Shown here in pieces: positions 9,701 to 18,178 of a DNA stretch of 64,000 nucleotides. The position numbers and the translations under genes are program-made. The stretch's first letter is position 1. Each line of letters begins with the position of its first letter. Origin of the DNA: an uncultured Rhodospirillales bacterium (GTDB taxonomy: Bacteria > Pseudomonadota > Alphaproteobacteria > CACIAM-22H2); the NCBI GenBank assembly GCA_937926175.1, contig CALANV010000030.1, positions 124,001-188,000 of the forward strand. Direction: 5' to 3'. Below the pieces are notes generated by a model that had not been told where the DNA came from, searched no databases, and saw nothing but the letters and a program-made list of their open reading frames with translations.

Positions 9701-11161
9701 CTCAGCGTCGATGTCGAGTCGATCTTGCAAAACAGTCGGGTCGATGCGAACGGCACGATCGGAGGACCGGACGGCACGACGGTCGCGCTGGCGGCGTCCC
9801 TGCCCCTGCGCTTGGAACCGGCGACGCTGACCGCCCACGTGCCGCGCGATGCGCCGATCCGCGTGTCATTGCGCGGCAACGGCCAGCTCGAGAGCTGGAG
9901 TGACGTGTTGCCGCTCGGCGAGGATCGGATCGCCGGGCGGTTCGATCTCGACGTCGCGATTGCAGGCACGCTGGCGCATCCGACGGCGAACGGCCAGCTG
10001 GCAGTGCGCGACGGTCGCTATGTCAATTTCGTCTCGGGTACGGAGCTCCACACGATCGATCTTGCCCTCACGGGCGACGGGCAACGTTTCGTGCTGCAGC
10101 GCCTTGCGGCAACGGATGGCGCACAAGGCCAGCTCGCCGCCAACGGCTTCCTGGATCTGTCGGCTTCGCCGGCGCCGCGCGCCGAAATCGCCGCACACTT
10201 CGCCAACTTTCTCGCCGTCCGTCGCGACGATGCGACCGTGACGGCCGACGGCACGCTGCAGATCGCCGGCACGCTCGATACGCCACGACTTGCGGGCGAG
10301 ATCCGGGTCACGCATGCCGAGTTGCGCCAGCCCGAGCGGCTGCCGCCGGAGGTCGTCGACCTCGACGTCGTCGTCGTGAACAGCCGCACCGGAACGGTCG
10401 ACGCGGCACCGACGGAACAAGGCGACGCCGGCCTGCCGCTCGATCTCGACCTCGACGTGACGGCACCGAACCGTGTGTTCATCCGCGGACGCGGCCTCGA
10501 CAGCGAGTGGCGCGGCAACCTGACGGTGACCGGTACGACGCAGAAACCGCGCATCGCCGGACTTCTTGAAGTCGTGCGCGGCGATTTCTCACTCCTCGGC
10601 GAAACGTTCCGGCTGACGCGCGGCACGATCCGGTTCTCCGGGGATGAAACCGTCGACCCGCAGATCGATGTCGTCGCGGAGCACCAAGCCGCTGAAATCA
10701 CGGCCCAGATGGAGATCACGGGCACCGTGTCCAACCCCTCGCTGCGCCTGACGTCGGTGCCCGAGCTGCCGCAGGACGAGATTCTCGCGCGCGTCCTGTT
10801 CAAGCGCCGCGTGGGCGAGATCACGCCCCTACAGGGCCTCCAGCTTGCGCAGGCCGCGGCGACGCTGGCCGGCCGTGGTCCCGGCATCGTCGGCCGCCTC
10901 CGCAGCGCGACCGGACTCGACCGACTGGAGATAACGACCGAAACGACGCCGACGCAAACCGGCGGGGAGAGAACGACACCAATCGTGCGCGGCGGCCGCT
11001 ACATCGCCGAGGGCGTCTATGTCGGTGTCCAACAGGGGACGCGCCCCGGTACGACGCGCACTCAGGTCGAGATCGAGCTTACGCCCAGTATCTCCGTCGA
11101 GACGAGTGTCGGGATCGATGCGACCGGCGGTGTCGGCCTCAACTGGCGGTGGGACTACTAG
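6767..11161 (+). CDS. tamB: Translocation and assembly module protein TamB (AsmA-like, DUF490)
   Basis: The 1464-residue protein has one N-terminal membrane anchor (residues 5-27) followed by a very long beta-rich repetitive region, as in the TamB/YtfN taco-shaped groove. The C-terminal 300 residues carry the conserved TamB domain: GLLEVVRGDFSLLGETFRL, PELPQDEILARVLFKR, the segment TPLQGLQLAQAAATLAGRG and the ending GVGLNWRWDY. TamB spans the periplasm between inner membrane and TamA, and is implicated in phospholipid transport to the outer membrane and in OMP assembly. Directly downstream of tamA, almost certainly cotranscribed. Confidence 0.93.
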   Translation: MRTALKLLSVILLAWLAVALHTATPARAQWPFSGDAIRGWLADRLAAWLSTDQIKVEFDGVTGALTSGLRVATIRLSDRTGTWLTVHDAVLDIIGRELLHRRVVVEQLSAAALRLDRTPEIEPLPSSAPPGTGFSLPDLPFAIEVRRLNIDEVHVAPEVAGHPITATLTGNAQLAGGRADAEFRLRRVDDSPGHAAFVLHLDPPDALNLNVDIVEPTGRLLQHTLGHGAPIPLALSIQGSGPVDGWTGDFRADAGDLVHVEGTIGIAHRDRLRVALDGRAHVATAAVPQSATPLVRQPVEFATALTFGSDAIELEHLRVAAGPIAAQGEGRINMNDGTVAADVRLAAADLAPFAAGLDAPLAGSAELVVTVAGPLSNPAVRGAASGRALQWAAIAIAELTADVDLGLTPDHWQARGHGTVVGLTIADAPEGLTLPDRLTLALNGSLARDLDAITLEHAQLSGGGLELIATGRVADLGGTATATGTIELSAPDLSAVALLGPSPLRGSARLSADVTYAVANGIEATIRGATQRLATGMPVIDALVGAQPSLTARAIRQPNGVLVIPALELRAAHATLSGDARLSPDLSHVQAQAKLTVPTLAPLANAVNGRMAGSIAAEASFDGALDAPAANGRLMASNLDLAGVRLDRLSADITMANATRPDGTVQARFATGAFDGRLAARFDQPAPHTLSLRNLTLAAPGTQIEGAVRLAFDAPRITGRLTGRITDLEPWSKVVGVPLAGKTDLHVAFAGTARQRLEVMANATDIRIGSADDAVAMHGLRLTARLDDLFGRPTGQGTAEILDAVGPSFRAEGLHLDVTSTRPGAFAFTGAANGALSPAAASIPFRVAVAGESAFAADVQRLRLDRFDGNLGAYDLALREILTIVREPARLTVDGLSFGIGPGAIAGSAAIGARRIDIRLSARDIPLDLVGAFTATRSIAGRFAAELDMSGTADDPRGQLAVHVRDLRLEDSHTPTPPLSVDVESILQNSRVDANGTIGGPDGTTVALAASLPLRLEPATLTAHVPRDAPIRVSLRGNGQLESWSDVLPLGEDRIAGRFDLDVAIAGTLAHPTANGQLAVRDGRYVNFVSGTELHTIDLALTGDGQRFVLQRLAATDGAQGQLAANGFLDLSASPAPRAEIAAHFANFLAVRRDDATVTADGTLQIAGTLDTPRLAGEIRVTHAELRQPERLPPEVVDLDVVVVNSRTGTVDAAPTEQGDAGLPLDLDLDVTAPNRVFIRGRGLDSEWRGNLTVTGTTQKPRIAGLLEVVRGDFSLLGETFRLTRGTIRFSGDETVDPQIDVVAEHQAAEITAQMEITGTVSNPSLRLTSVPELPQDEILARVLFKRRVGEITPLQGLQLAQAAATLAGRGPGIVGRLRSATGLDRLEITTETTPTQTGGERTTPIVRGGRYIAEGVYVGVQQGTRPGTTRTQVEIELTPSISVETSVGIDATGGVGLNWRWDY

Positions 11162-11202
11162 CCGCGCCCGTCTCCCCAAATCAAAGGCGGCTCGGCCGAT
11201 CG

Positions 11203-12816
11203 TCAGGCCTGCTCTCTTCTGCCACGTCCGCGCAGCTTCTCCGCGAGTTCGCTTTGGCTGTATGGCTTTGCGAGAAGTTGAAGATCAGTGGGCAGTGTCT
11301 GCTGTCTGAGGAGAACGTCGGCGTAGCCCGACGTCAGAAGAATGCGTAGATCGGGCCATAGCCCGCGCGCTTCGTACGCCAGATCCACACCGCTCATGCC
11401 GTTGGGCATGACCACGTCGGTGAACAGCCAGTCGATGCGCCCGTTTCGAAGCACCGAGAGGGCGTGCGGACCATCGCTGGCCGTGACGACCTCGTATCCC
11501 AGATCACGCAGGCTCTCGACCACGATTTCGAGCACATCCGGATCGTCTTCCACGGCCAGGACGACCTCCTTGAGCACGGGCTCGACAAGATCGCGCGTCG
11601 CCTGCGTTTCCTGCACGGGTGGCTCATCGGACCTCGGCAGGTAGAGATGGACGCGCGTGCCGACACCGAGATCGCTCTTGATGACGACCTGCCCGTGCGA
11701 TTGCCGCACGAAGCCGTAGACCTGGGCCAACCCGAGGCCGCTGCCTTTCCCGACCTCCTTGGTCGTGAAAAACGGCTCCAGCGCGCGGCGCAGCACGTCG
11801 TCCGACATACCCGTTCCCATGTCCTGTACGATGACGCGGACATACGCGCCCGGTCCGAGGTCGGGAACGGCGCTGGCCTCGGCCGGCGAGAGATCGACAT
11901 TGCCGGTCGTGATGGTGACGACACCGCCCTGCGGCATGGCGTCGCGGCTGTTGAGCACCAGGTTCAGCAGCGCCGCCTCGAAGTGGGTCGGATCGAGATG
12001 CGCCGGCCATGCGCCCGGATCGAGGTTGAGCCGGACCCGGATCGTTTCGCCGCACGCGCGTTGCAGCATCGGCTGAAAATCCGAAATCGACTTGTTCAGA
12101 TCGATGGTCCTGGGGTTGAGCGGCTGCCGGCGGGAGAAGGCAAGAAGCTGCTGGGTGAGCGATGCGCCCCGCCGCGCGGCGCGGAGAGCGTTCGCGGACA
12201 GACGTTCCAGGCGCGAGAGATTCCCGCGTGCGATGTCCTTGGCGATCAGATCGAGGTTGCCGATGACGACCGCCAGCAGATTGTTGAAGTCGTGGGCGAC
12301 ACCCCCCGTGAGCTGTCCGATGGCTTCCATCTTTTGCGACTGATGGAGCGCCTCCCGAGTCTGCTCCAGGGCTTTCTGCGTCTCCATCCGCTCGGTCACG
12401 TCGCGCGTGATCTTGGCGAAACCGACGACGGTGCCGTCTTCGTCGTAGATCGCGTCGATGACGGCGTTGGCCCAGAATCGGCTGCCGTCCTTGCGTACGC
12501 GCCAGCCTTCCGTCTCGAAGCGACCGGCGGCGCGCGCGATCTCGAGCGCCCGGCCGGGCGCCCCGGCCGCACGGTCTTTCTCGGTGTAAAAGTGCGAAAG
12601 ATGCGCACCAAGGATTTCTTCCGTCGCGTAGCCCTTGAGTCGACGGGCGCCTGCATTCCAGCTACGCACGTGACCGCCCGGATCGAGCATGAAGATTGCA
12701 TAGTCGGTCACGGCCGACACGAGGAGCTGCAGCTGCCGGTCGCTGCTGACGGTATCTTCGATCATCTTGGAACGCGACGTATCCGCAGTCATAGCCGCCG
12801 TGCGCCTCTTGGACAT
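11203..12816 (-). CDS. PAS-domain hybrid sensor histidine kinase with C-terminal receiver
   Basis: Starting from ATG 12816 (preceded by GAGAG) there are 537 residues; a GTG ten codons earlier is also possible. No membrane helices are seen, so it is cytoplasmic. Domains in order: PAS (about 30-145, ending GFAKITRDVTER), a dimerisation helix with phospho-acceptor His in GGVAHDFNNLL, an HATPase (N-box LVLNSRDAMP, G-boxes DMGTGM and GKGSGLGL) and a C-terminal receiver with acceptor Asp in FTDVVMPN and conserved Lys in AKPYS. This HDFNN-type architecture is common among light/redox-type or orphan kinases in alphaproteobacteria. No response-regulator gene is adjacent. It converges on tamB. Confidence 0.92.
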   Translation of the reverse strand: MSKRRTAAMTADTSRSKMIEDTVSSDRQLQLLVSAVTDYAIFMLDPGGHVRSWNAGARRLKGYATEEILGAHLSHFYTEKDRAAGAPGRALEIARAAGRFETEGWRVRKDGSRFWANAVIDAIYDEDGTVVGFAKITRDVTERMETQKALEQTREALHQSQKMEAIGQLTGGVAHDFNNLLAVVIGNLDLIAKDIARGNLSRLERLSANALRAARRGASLTQQLLAFSRRQPLNPRTIDLNKSISDFQPMLQRACGETIRVRLNLDPGAWPAHLDPTHFEAALLNLVLNSRDAMPQGGVVTITTGNVDLSPAEASAVPDLGPGAYVRVIVQDMGTGMSDDVLRRALEPFFTTKEVGKGSGLGLAQVYGFVRQSHGQVVIKSDLGVGTRVHLYLPRSDEPPVQETQATRDLVEPVLKEVVLAVEDDPDVLEIVVESLRDLGYEVVTASDGPHALSVLRNGRIDWLFTDVVMPNGMSGVDLAYEARGLWPDLRILLTSGYADVLLRQQTLPTDLQLLAKPYSQSELAEKLRGRGRREQA

Positions 12817-12935
12817 TGCTCTCGGCCTTTGTTGGGGACCGTTCACGGTCGAAACGTCCAGTCACTCGAGCAAACGTGACCGAAAGCCGCCCCGGCAAAA
12901 GCCGCTCTGGGGGCGCATCTCCGGAACGCGTCAGT

Positions 12936-13764
12936 TCAACTTACCGTTCCGCCGGCACGCCGAAGCTTGATGCGTTTTTCCGGTTGTCCCGGTCGTCGCG
13001 CCCATGATGCGCGGTAGTGACCCGGCACGACGCCTCGTTGGCGGCGGTTTCGGACAAATCGCGGCCCGGCAAGCGCCGTGCGGCGGCCGCGCGCCGATCC
13101 GGGTCGCTGGAGATACGGCACGTGCGACGGAATCGTATCGAGCGTCGTCCGGAACGCGTATGGCAACTCCATGATCTCGATGTCGATTCCATAAGGCGGA
13201 TCTGGCAGCCCATCGCCGAGCGGCACGAGACGGTCGATCCCCGGCATCCGACACAACAGCCCGTGCAGCGCCGGCACCGCCTGCACCGTGACCGACGCGG
13301 TCCGGCATCGCAATATCGGCAGGTAGCGCAGGAACCGGAGCGTATCGCCGAAGCCGTGATAGCAGCGCGTGAGCACGTCGCGGCCGTCAGGCGACGATCC
13401 ATCCCAGACATAGCGAAGATGAAACGGCTGATCCGGGCGATTGAAATCAGCCGGCCTGCGCCGTGCCAGGGCCTCGTCGCAGACGACCCACGCCGTCGCA
13501 TACGCGCCGAGCAGCATCGCGCCGATCCAGCACCCTTCCGCGACGGACTCTGGATTGGCGCCGGACCGGACCGCCGCGTCGAAGCCAGCGAGCGCTTCGC
13601 GCGGACGTCGCAGCGCGAGCAGCGCCTGTCCCCGTCCGGCATGGGCGGCGGCCACGTCCGGCGATCGCCGTCAGCGCGCGATCGAAACAGCGCAACGCCG
13701 CCACGGGGCGGGCCTGCGCCAGCAGGGCCCGACCTGTCGCAATCTCGTCGAGGCCGACAGGCAT
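12936..13764 (-). pseudogene. Frameshifted and truncated TPR / glycosyltransferase-9-like protein
   Basis: ATG 13764 begins a TPR-like frame (ALLAQARPVAALRCFDRAL) that turns into Arg-rich nonsense near 13665. The sensible sequence continues in another frame from about 13660 (DVAAAHAGRGQALLALRRP, AVRSGANPESVAEG). It then reads into the family's downstream domain, with RCYHGFGDTLRFLRYLPIL, DIEIMELPYAF and DTIPSHVPYL. Joining the two needs a one-base correction around 13660-13666. After VPYL the similarity stops and the sequence becomes Arg-rich up to the stop at 12936, so the C-terminal catalytic part is missing. Intact relatives are several hundred residues longer. The decay could be confirmed against raw reads. 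Confidence 0.75.
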
Positions 13765-13831
13765 TTCAGCATCGGTTCAGCATCGGTGATGACGCGCGCG
13801 TCGCGGATCATTGCGCTTCCCAGGCGATGCA

Positions 13832-13854
13832 CCCCACAAAGCTTTCATGTGGGG
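13832..13854. repeat. Short inverted repeat, possible terminator or element remnant
   Basis: CCCCACA at 13832-13838 pairs with TGTGGGG at 13848-13854 over a 9-base loop containing AAGCTTT. A second AAGCTTTG follows at once. Just upstream, the decamer TTCAGCATCG is tandemly repeated (about 13765-13785). The region lies between a decayed gene and an intact one. Confidence 0.35.
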
Positions 13855-14046
13855 TCAAGCTTTGTTGCCCGGCCGCCGCAGCAACAATCAGCAACAACTC
13901 GAGCCACTCGGTTATGTTTCCGCCGCCAACGTGACCGTTCGGAACAAAACGGAAGCGCCGGACATCATTTCGTCAGGGTGATCGATGGTTGCCGCATCAG
14001 GGCGCCCATTCCGGCGCGCCCAGAGACACCAACTTCGGAGCGGCGC

Positions 14047-14532
14047 ATGGACCGACGTGACAAGTTCAAGATCTTCAGCATCCTGACCGACCTGATGCAG
14101 ATCGACGTGGATGCGACCCGCGCCTACGCACAGGCGATCGCCGCGATCCACGTCGTGCCGATCAGGCGCCGGCTCGAAGCGTTCCGCAGCGATCACCAGC
14201 GCCATATCGAAGACATCGAGGCCGAGATCCGGCAGCTTGGCATGGAACCGCCGGAGCGCCAGCCGGACCTCAAGGGCTTCCTTCTGGCCGGATATACCGC
14301 GATCCGCAGCTCGATGGGCGTCGAGGCGGCGCTGCGGGCCATGCGGGCGAACGAGACGCTGACGAACCAGCGCTACGAGACGGCCGCGGCCGCCGACCTG
14401 CCGGAACAGATCAAGTATCTGATCGAACGCAACCTGCTCGACGAACGCCGGCACATCCGTTTCATCCAGGACGTTCTTCAACGGCGGAGCTGGGAGCACG
14501 CCGCCGCTGACGCGGCGGCCCATGACACCTGA
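14047..14532 (+). CDS. Ferritin-like four-helix protein (DUF2383/PA2169-like)
   Basis: ATG 14047 is preceded by GGAG and gives 161 residues, predicted all-helical with four long helices. Segments typical of this ferritin-like group are ILTDLMQIDVDATRAYAQAI, DHQRHIEDIEAEIRQLG, KGFLLAGYTAIRSSMG and ERNLLDERRHIRFIQDVL. The Asp/Glu/His pattern (DVDATRAY; DERRHI) resembles rubrerythrin-type metal ligands, so metal binding is possible but not shown. The role of the family is unclear (stress or stationary-phase protection is often proposed). It stands alone. Confidence 0.75.
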   Translation: MDRRDKFKIFSILTDLMQIDVDATRAYAQAIAAIHVVPIRRRLEAFRSDHQRHIEDIEAEIRQLGMEPPERQPDLKGFLLAGYTAIRSSMGVEAALRAMRANETLTNQRYETAAAADLPEQIKYLIERNLLDERRHIRFIQDVLQRRSWEHAAADAAAHDT

Positions 14533-14795
14533 ACCGGACTGGCCGGCGTGCCGGCATGGCTGCCGAACCGCGTCGTCCGGTGGATCGTCGCGGCACTTGT
14601 TCCCCCTCGTGGCTGGTGACAGCCATGACCATCCGGTCGCCTGACGGTGCTGGGTCCATTCGATGCACCACGAGGACATCGGCGCGATGGACCTCGTGTT
14701 CGCCGCGATCGCGGGGCTGCGCGGCGTCGCAAGTGCCGCGCCGATGGCTACCGGTTCCTGGGGCTGGCCGTCATCCGTTGACGGCGGCGCCGGGA

Positions 14796-15428
14796 TCAGG
14801 CCGCGAGCGCCGCGGTCTCGACGGCAAGGGTCAACAGAATCGGCCGGTGATCGGAGCGCCCGGGCGGCAAGGTCGACGCCGACAGACAGGAGAGGCCCCG
14901 CGCAAAGCAACGGTCGATGCGCACCGGCAACAGGTCGCGCGCGAAATGCGTCGGCTCGCGCGGACCGACGTCGTTGAAGCCCGGCAGGACGGCCGGGCCG
15001 ATCATGTTGAAATCGCCGATCACCGCGCCCGCCCCGTCGATGCATTGTGCCGCCTCGCGCAGCTGGCGCCGGCAGGTGATCTGTCCATGGCCGAGATGGA
15101 CATTGACGAAGGTCAGCGCGCCGAAGCGGACGACCTGGGCATGTCGGCGCGTATGGCCGCCGCTGAGCCGCACGAGCTCCGGCCGCGCGACCGGCGCGGC
15201 GGACCAGAACGCCGGCCCATGAATTCGCCCGGCGAAGGCGTCGCGGGCATAGCTGCCGCCGATCAGATCCGGCAGCCGGTCCATGGTGCGATCGGCCTCC
15301 TGCAGGAGAACGAGGTCTGGACGGTGTTTGGCGATGAGCGCGGCGACGTCCTCAGGACCCGCGCCCACGCGTCGAAGAACGTTCCAGCTGAGGACGCGAA
15401 CGGTTTTGGAAGCTTGCGACATCGACAT
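14796..15428 (-). CDS. Endonuclease/exonuclease/phosphatase (EEP) family protein
   Basis: The 210-residue protein contains the whole EEP fold: N16 (LSWNVLRR), catalytic E44 (LLQEAD), H111 (NVHLGHG), D139/N141 (IGDFNM) and the terminal D193-H194 pair (GRSDHRPIL). The family cleaves phosphodiester bonds in nucleic acids, phosphoinositides or other phosphoesters; the substrate is not predictable. It is shorter than typical exonuclease III (about 260) and lacks a signal peptide. No operon partner. The 263 bases between it and the ferritin-like gene show no convincing gene. Confidence 0.88.
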   Translation of the reverse strand: MSMSQASKTVRVLSWNVLRRVGAGPEDVAALIAKHRPDLVLLQEADRTMDRLPDLIGGSYARDAFAGRIHGPAFWSAAPVARPELVRLSGGHTRRHAQVVRFGALTFVNVHLGHGQITCRRQLREAAQCIDGAGAVIGDFNMIGPAVLPGFNDVGPREPTHFARDLLPVRIDRCFARGLSCLSASTLPPGRSDHRPILLTLAVETAALAA

Positions 15429-15581
15429 GAACTTAGGGCAACGCGACGGCGGCCTCAGATTAGCCTAACAAACATTAAGGATTGGTGCCTTTGTTCATCT
15501 CGGGATCACGGTCGAACGAGGGCCCGGCCGCGCGGCGGCGGCCTGCCTTCCGCTCTACCGCGGTACGCCGAAGGGGCATGT

Positions 15582-15818
15582 TCATCCCATCGGAGATCTC
15601 GCAATCGATTCGCCGATACCCTTACACGAGATCCCGATCACCTCGCGGGAACCGGAGCGGGCGGACGGAACCGGGATGATCGCGCCGAGGGTGCCGACCG
15701 GACGCAACCGACTCGCCAACGCATCAGACGGATCAATGACTTGCGGCGGCCCACCGCGTTGCACCCGATATAGCGTGTCGCCTCTACCTAAGTAGTAGCC
15801 CAAATCATCAGCCATCAC
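15582..15818 (-). CDS. Possible small hypothetical protein
   Basis: A 78-residue frame starting MMADDLGYYLGRGDTLYRV and continuing through PPQVIDPSDALASRL reads like real protein (balanced composition, aromatic/Gly pattern) for its first 50 residues. The tail is less convincing. The DNA is lower in GC than its neighbours and no strong ribosome site precedes it. It may be a small accessory gene or a fragment of one. No family recognised. Confidence 0.33.
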   Translation of the reverse strand: MMADDLGYYLGRGDTLYRVQRGGPPQVIDPSDALASRLRPVGTLGAIIPVPSARSGSREVIGISCKGIGESIARSPMG

Positions 15819-15874
15819 GAACGGCCAAGTATGTCAAAGTCCGTGCCATTCCAACCTGGCTGTGGGGGGATCAC

Positions 15875-16204
15875 ATGCCGAGTATCGACGCCCTGACCCT
15901 TGGCACTCGTCTTTGCCTCGAGACCCTGATCATCAGCCGCCTGATGAATGCCGATGATGCCGTCTGCATCGCCCCGGCCCACCGGACGGCGGCGCTAAGC
16001 GAACTGATGCGGTTGCAGGACCATTGCCGCCCGAACCGACCGTCAAACATCGACCGCCCCGTATGCGCAGCCGTCCAATGTGAGGAAGGGAACAGCATTA
16101 TCCTGTCGCTTCACAGGTGCGAAGGCCCGCGGCCGTCGCTTCGTTGGTTCGACCGGCACCGCAGCATCCGGTTGTCGGCGCGCCGTCGTCGGACGCAGCC
16201 GTAA
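15875..16204 (+). CDS. Possible small hypothetical protein
   Basis: ATG 15875 follows a good Shine-Dalgarno (GGGGGA, 6 bases before). The first 50 residues (SIDALTLGTRLCLETLIISR..., then HRTAALSELMRLQDHC) look helical and plausible. The last 40 are Arg-rich, as expected of non-coding high-GC sequence. No family recognised and no partner gene. Confidence 0.3.
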   Translation: MPSIDALTLGTRLCLETLIISRLMNADDAVCIAPAHRTAALSELMRLQDHCRPNRPSNIDRPVCAAVQCEEGNSIILSLHRCEGPRPSLRWFDRHRSIRLSARRRRTQP

Positions 16205-16358
16205 GCCGCCGTCGAGGCAGCGTCGAGCTGCGCGCTCGTTCTTTTCGCAAACACGCCCGCCGCACAACGGTGTCCCGGAACCCTCGCCAGGACACGTCGT
16301 TGTCTTGCCGCGCCCGGACAAGCCGGCGCGCATGTCTCCCCAGACACGGAGAAACGCG

Positions 16359-16667
16359 ATGGGCAAAGTCTTATCAACGCTCGTAGCGGTCGCGCTTGCC
16401 CTCGGCGGCCTTGCCGCCTGTTCAGGCGAGTCGGGATGGTTCAATACCGGCGGCCGGGGGATGTCCAGCTCGAGCGGATCCTCGGGCTCGGTCGCGTTGT
16501 CGCCTGACGACGTCCGCAACAGGCTTCAGAGCGCCGGGTACAGCAGCGTCAGCAATCTGCAGCGCGAAGGCAACCGCTACACCGGCACGGCGATGCGTGG
16601 TGGCCAGCGCTACAGCGTCTCGGTGCACGCGACGACCGGCGAGATCCAATCGGCGGCACCATACTGA
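16359..16667 (+). CDS. Small lipoprotein with PepSY-like C-terminal half
   Basis: ATG 16359 is preceded by GGAG. The 102-residue product has a lipoprotein signal (LGGLAAC, acylated Cys near residue 21), then a Ser/Gly-rich linker, then a compact domain (SPDDVRNRLQSAGYSSVSNL, GNRYTGTAMRGGQRYSVSVH, TGEIQSA). This domain resembles small PepSY/DUF-type periplasmic modules that sense or inhibit. It should be anchored in the inner or outer membrane facing the periplasm. It converges on hup, sharing the short intergenic segment that holds a terminator. Confidence 0.7.
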   Translation: MGKVLSTLVAVALALGGLAACSGESGWFNTGGRGMSSSSGSSGSVALSPDDVRNRLQSAGYSSVSNLQREGNRYTGTAMRGGQRYSVSVHATTGEIQSAAPY

Positions 16668-16772
16668 CCAAGAGGGACCGCGGGCGCCCCGCGTCGCTGC
16701 CGGCGCGGGGTGCATCGCCGGACACGTCATCCATCCGCACATGGCGCCGGCCGCATCGGCGCGAAAACGCAA

Positions 16773-16806
16773 GAAGCCCCTGACCCGGGTCCGGACCAGG
16801 GGCTTC
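16773..16806 (-). terminator. Intrinsic terminator of the HU gene
   Basis: GAAGCCCCTG (16773-16782) pairs perfectly with CAGGGGCTTC (16797-16806) over a 14-base loop. Reading the minus strand, the stem is followed by the T-rich TTGCGTTTTCG. It lies about 55 bases past the hup stop. Confidence 0.75.
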
Positions 16807-16858
16807 GCGGCGCAAGACCACACGGGCGGCCGCGCATGCGACCGCACGCGATCTGGTG

Positions 16859-17152
16859 TCAGATCGACTCCTTCAGCTCCTTGGCGGGGCGGAAGCGGAT
16901 CTTCTTGCTTGCCTTGATCTTGATCGGCTCGCCGGTCGCCGGGTTGCGACCCATGCGGGCAGCACGCTTGGCGACGACGAAGATCCCGAAGCCGGGGACG
17001 CGGATCTTTGCGCCCTTCTTCAGGTTCTTGGCAATCGTCTCGAACAGGCCCCCGAGGACCTCGTTCATCTGCTTCTTGGGAAGGTCGTTCTTCTCAGCAA
17101 GGTCGGCAGCGATCTGCTTCAACGAGATCGTCGCTTGCTTGGCATCGGCCAT
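16859..17152 (-). CDS. hup: HU-family DNA-binding protein
   Basis: From ATG 17152 the protein has 97 residues, normal for HU. It opens MADAKQATISLKQIAADLAEK and carries the beta-arm signature GFGIFVVAKRAARMGRNPATG with the arm-tip proline in NPATGEPI, then the basic C-terminus KASKKIRFRPAKELK. An upstream extension of the frame is Arg-rich and rejected, because GGAGGA lies directly before this ATG. HU bends and compacts DNA. The helix 1-2 region is more divergent from E. coli HupA/B than usual, as in many Rhodospirillales HUs. Confidence 0.95.
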   Translation of the reverse strand: MADAKQATISLKQIAADLAEKNDLPKKQMNEVLGGLFETIAKNLKKGAKIRVPGFGIFVVAKRAARMGRNPATGEPIKIKASKKIRFRPAKELKESI

Positions 17153-17517
17153 CTGATTCTTTCCTCCAGAATACAACGCGGCGTTGCGCCGCAGGCACCG
17201 GTATGACCGAGTGAAGTGCATTTTGCAACGATTTTTCGGGGGTTTTCGCACCTTTCCCCGCGCGCGCATCCGCCGCCGTGGCCGGCGCGCCACATCCCAT
17301 GGGGCCGCATCGCCCCGTCAAGGTCACGGAAGACTCGTTCGCGCCGTGACCCGTGTCGACGACGTGACACCGAGAGGACGGTCGCGGCGTGCCGTGCGCG
17401 AATTTCGTGGCATTTGCGTCGAATCCGCCTGTTGTCTTACATCCTGCCAAGCTGCATAGCATTGGAAAAGGCCGGTTTTCCGGCGCGAATCGCAGGTCGT
17501 GGAACGGGGGAACGGAC
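17153..17517. promoter_or_regulatory. Divergent intergenic region, hup / peptidoglycan-binding lipoprotein
   Basis: These 365 bases carry the promoters of both divergent genes. The hup side is AT-richer (TTTTGCAACGATTTTTCGGGGGTTTTCGC around 17220-17250, several T-runs). Candidate frames here are all Arg-rich shadows. No coding gene seen. Confidence 0.4.
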
Positions 17518-17976
17518 ATGAGTCGCATGCACGTCATCGCGCTCGTCACCGCAGCGGCGCTGGCCGCCTGCGGCGACACGAAGGAGGACCGCGCGCTCAG
17601 CGGCGCCGGCCTGGGTGCCGCGGCCGGGGCGGCGGTCGGCGCCGTCACGGGACTCACCATCGTCGAGGGCGCCATCATCGGCGCTGCCGCCGGCGCGATC
17701 ACGGGCATCGTCACCGACAGGGAACAGATCGATCTCGGCAGGCCGCTCTGGCGCAGCAACAGCCAATCGGGTGGCACCGCACCGGCCGTGTCCCAGGCCA
17801 CGTTGCGGAACATCCAGGCCGGCCTCACCCGGCTCGGGTTCGATCCCGGCCCCGTGGACGGCAAGATAGGCCCGCGCACGCGGGCGGCGATCCGCGCCTA
17901 TCAGCAGCAGCATCGGCTGCCCGTCGACGGTGAACCGAGCGAGCAGCTATGGACGCATATCCAGCAGCGGCTCTGA
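17518..17976 (+). CDS. Lipoprotein with glycine-zipper and peptidoglycan-binding (PG_binding_1) domain
   Basis: ATG 17518 has GGGGG before it. The 152-residue product has a lipobox (ALAAC, Cys near residue 19) and a glycine-zipper hairpin (GAGLGAAAGAAVGAVTG and IIGAAAGAITGI). Its C-terminal PG_binding_1 domain includes IQAGLTRLGFDPGPVDGKIG, RTRAAIRAYQQQHRLPVDG and the final LWTHIQQ. It probably tethers the outer membrane or another complex to peptidoglycan. Monocistronic, divergent from hup. Confidence 0.85.
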   Translation: MSRMHVIALVTAAALAACGDTKEDRALSGAGLGAAAGAAVGAVTGLTIVEGAIIGAAAGAITGIVTDREQIDLGRPLWRSNSQSGGTAPAVSQATLRNIQAGLTRLGFDPGPVDGKIGPRTRAAIRAYQQQHRLPVDGEPSEQLWTHIQQRL

Positions 17977-18178
17977 AAAACCGACAGGGGGCATAAGTAC
18001 GACCGGCTCGCCACCGGCGCATCGACGCCGATCGGCCACGTGTCGCCCGCCTCCACGACTGTCCGCCGGCGCCGGGCCGTCATCAGATTGCGGCATCGCG
18101 AATGCAGCGGTAAGGCGAGCTTAACCGTGTCGCGGCAGTATCGGCGGCCTGGCGGCATGCGCCGCAGGCGGGGGAAAC

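Larger units (their letters stand above)
15429..16358. other. Gene-poor stretch of about 930 bases
   Basis: No recognisable gene. The first half is less GC-rich than its surroundings (for example the AT-rich bases near 15460-15490 and 15770-15830). Two weak small-ORF candidates inside are listed separately. I see no tRNA, IS end or long repeat. Confidence 0.4.

Noticed and set aside
7169..9838. Long minus-strand open frame (889 codons) opposite tamB
   Set aside because: Antisense shadow of the tamB reading frame; composition is Arg-rich with no recognisable motif.
14533..14795. Possible gene between the ferritin-like and EEP genes
   Set aside because: Short frames only, no ribosome site or family resemblance.
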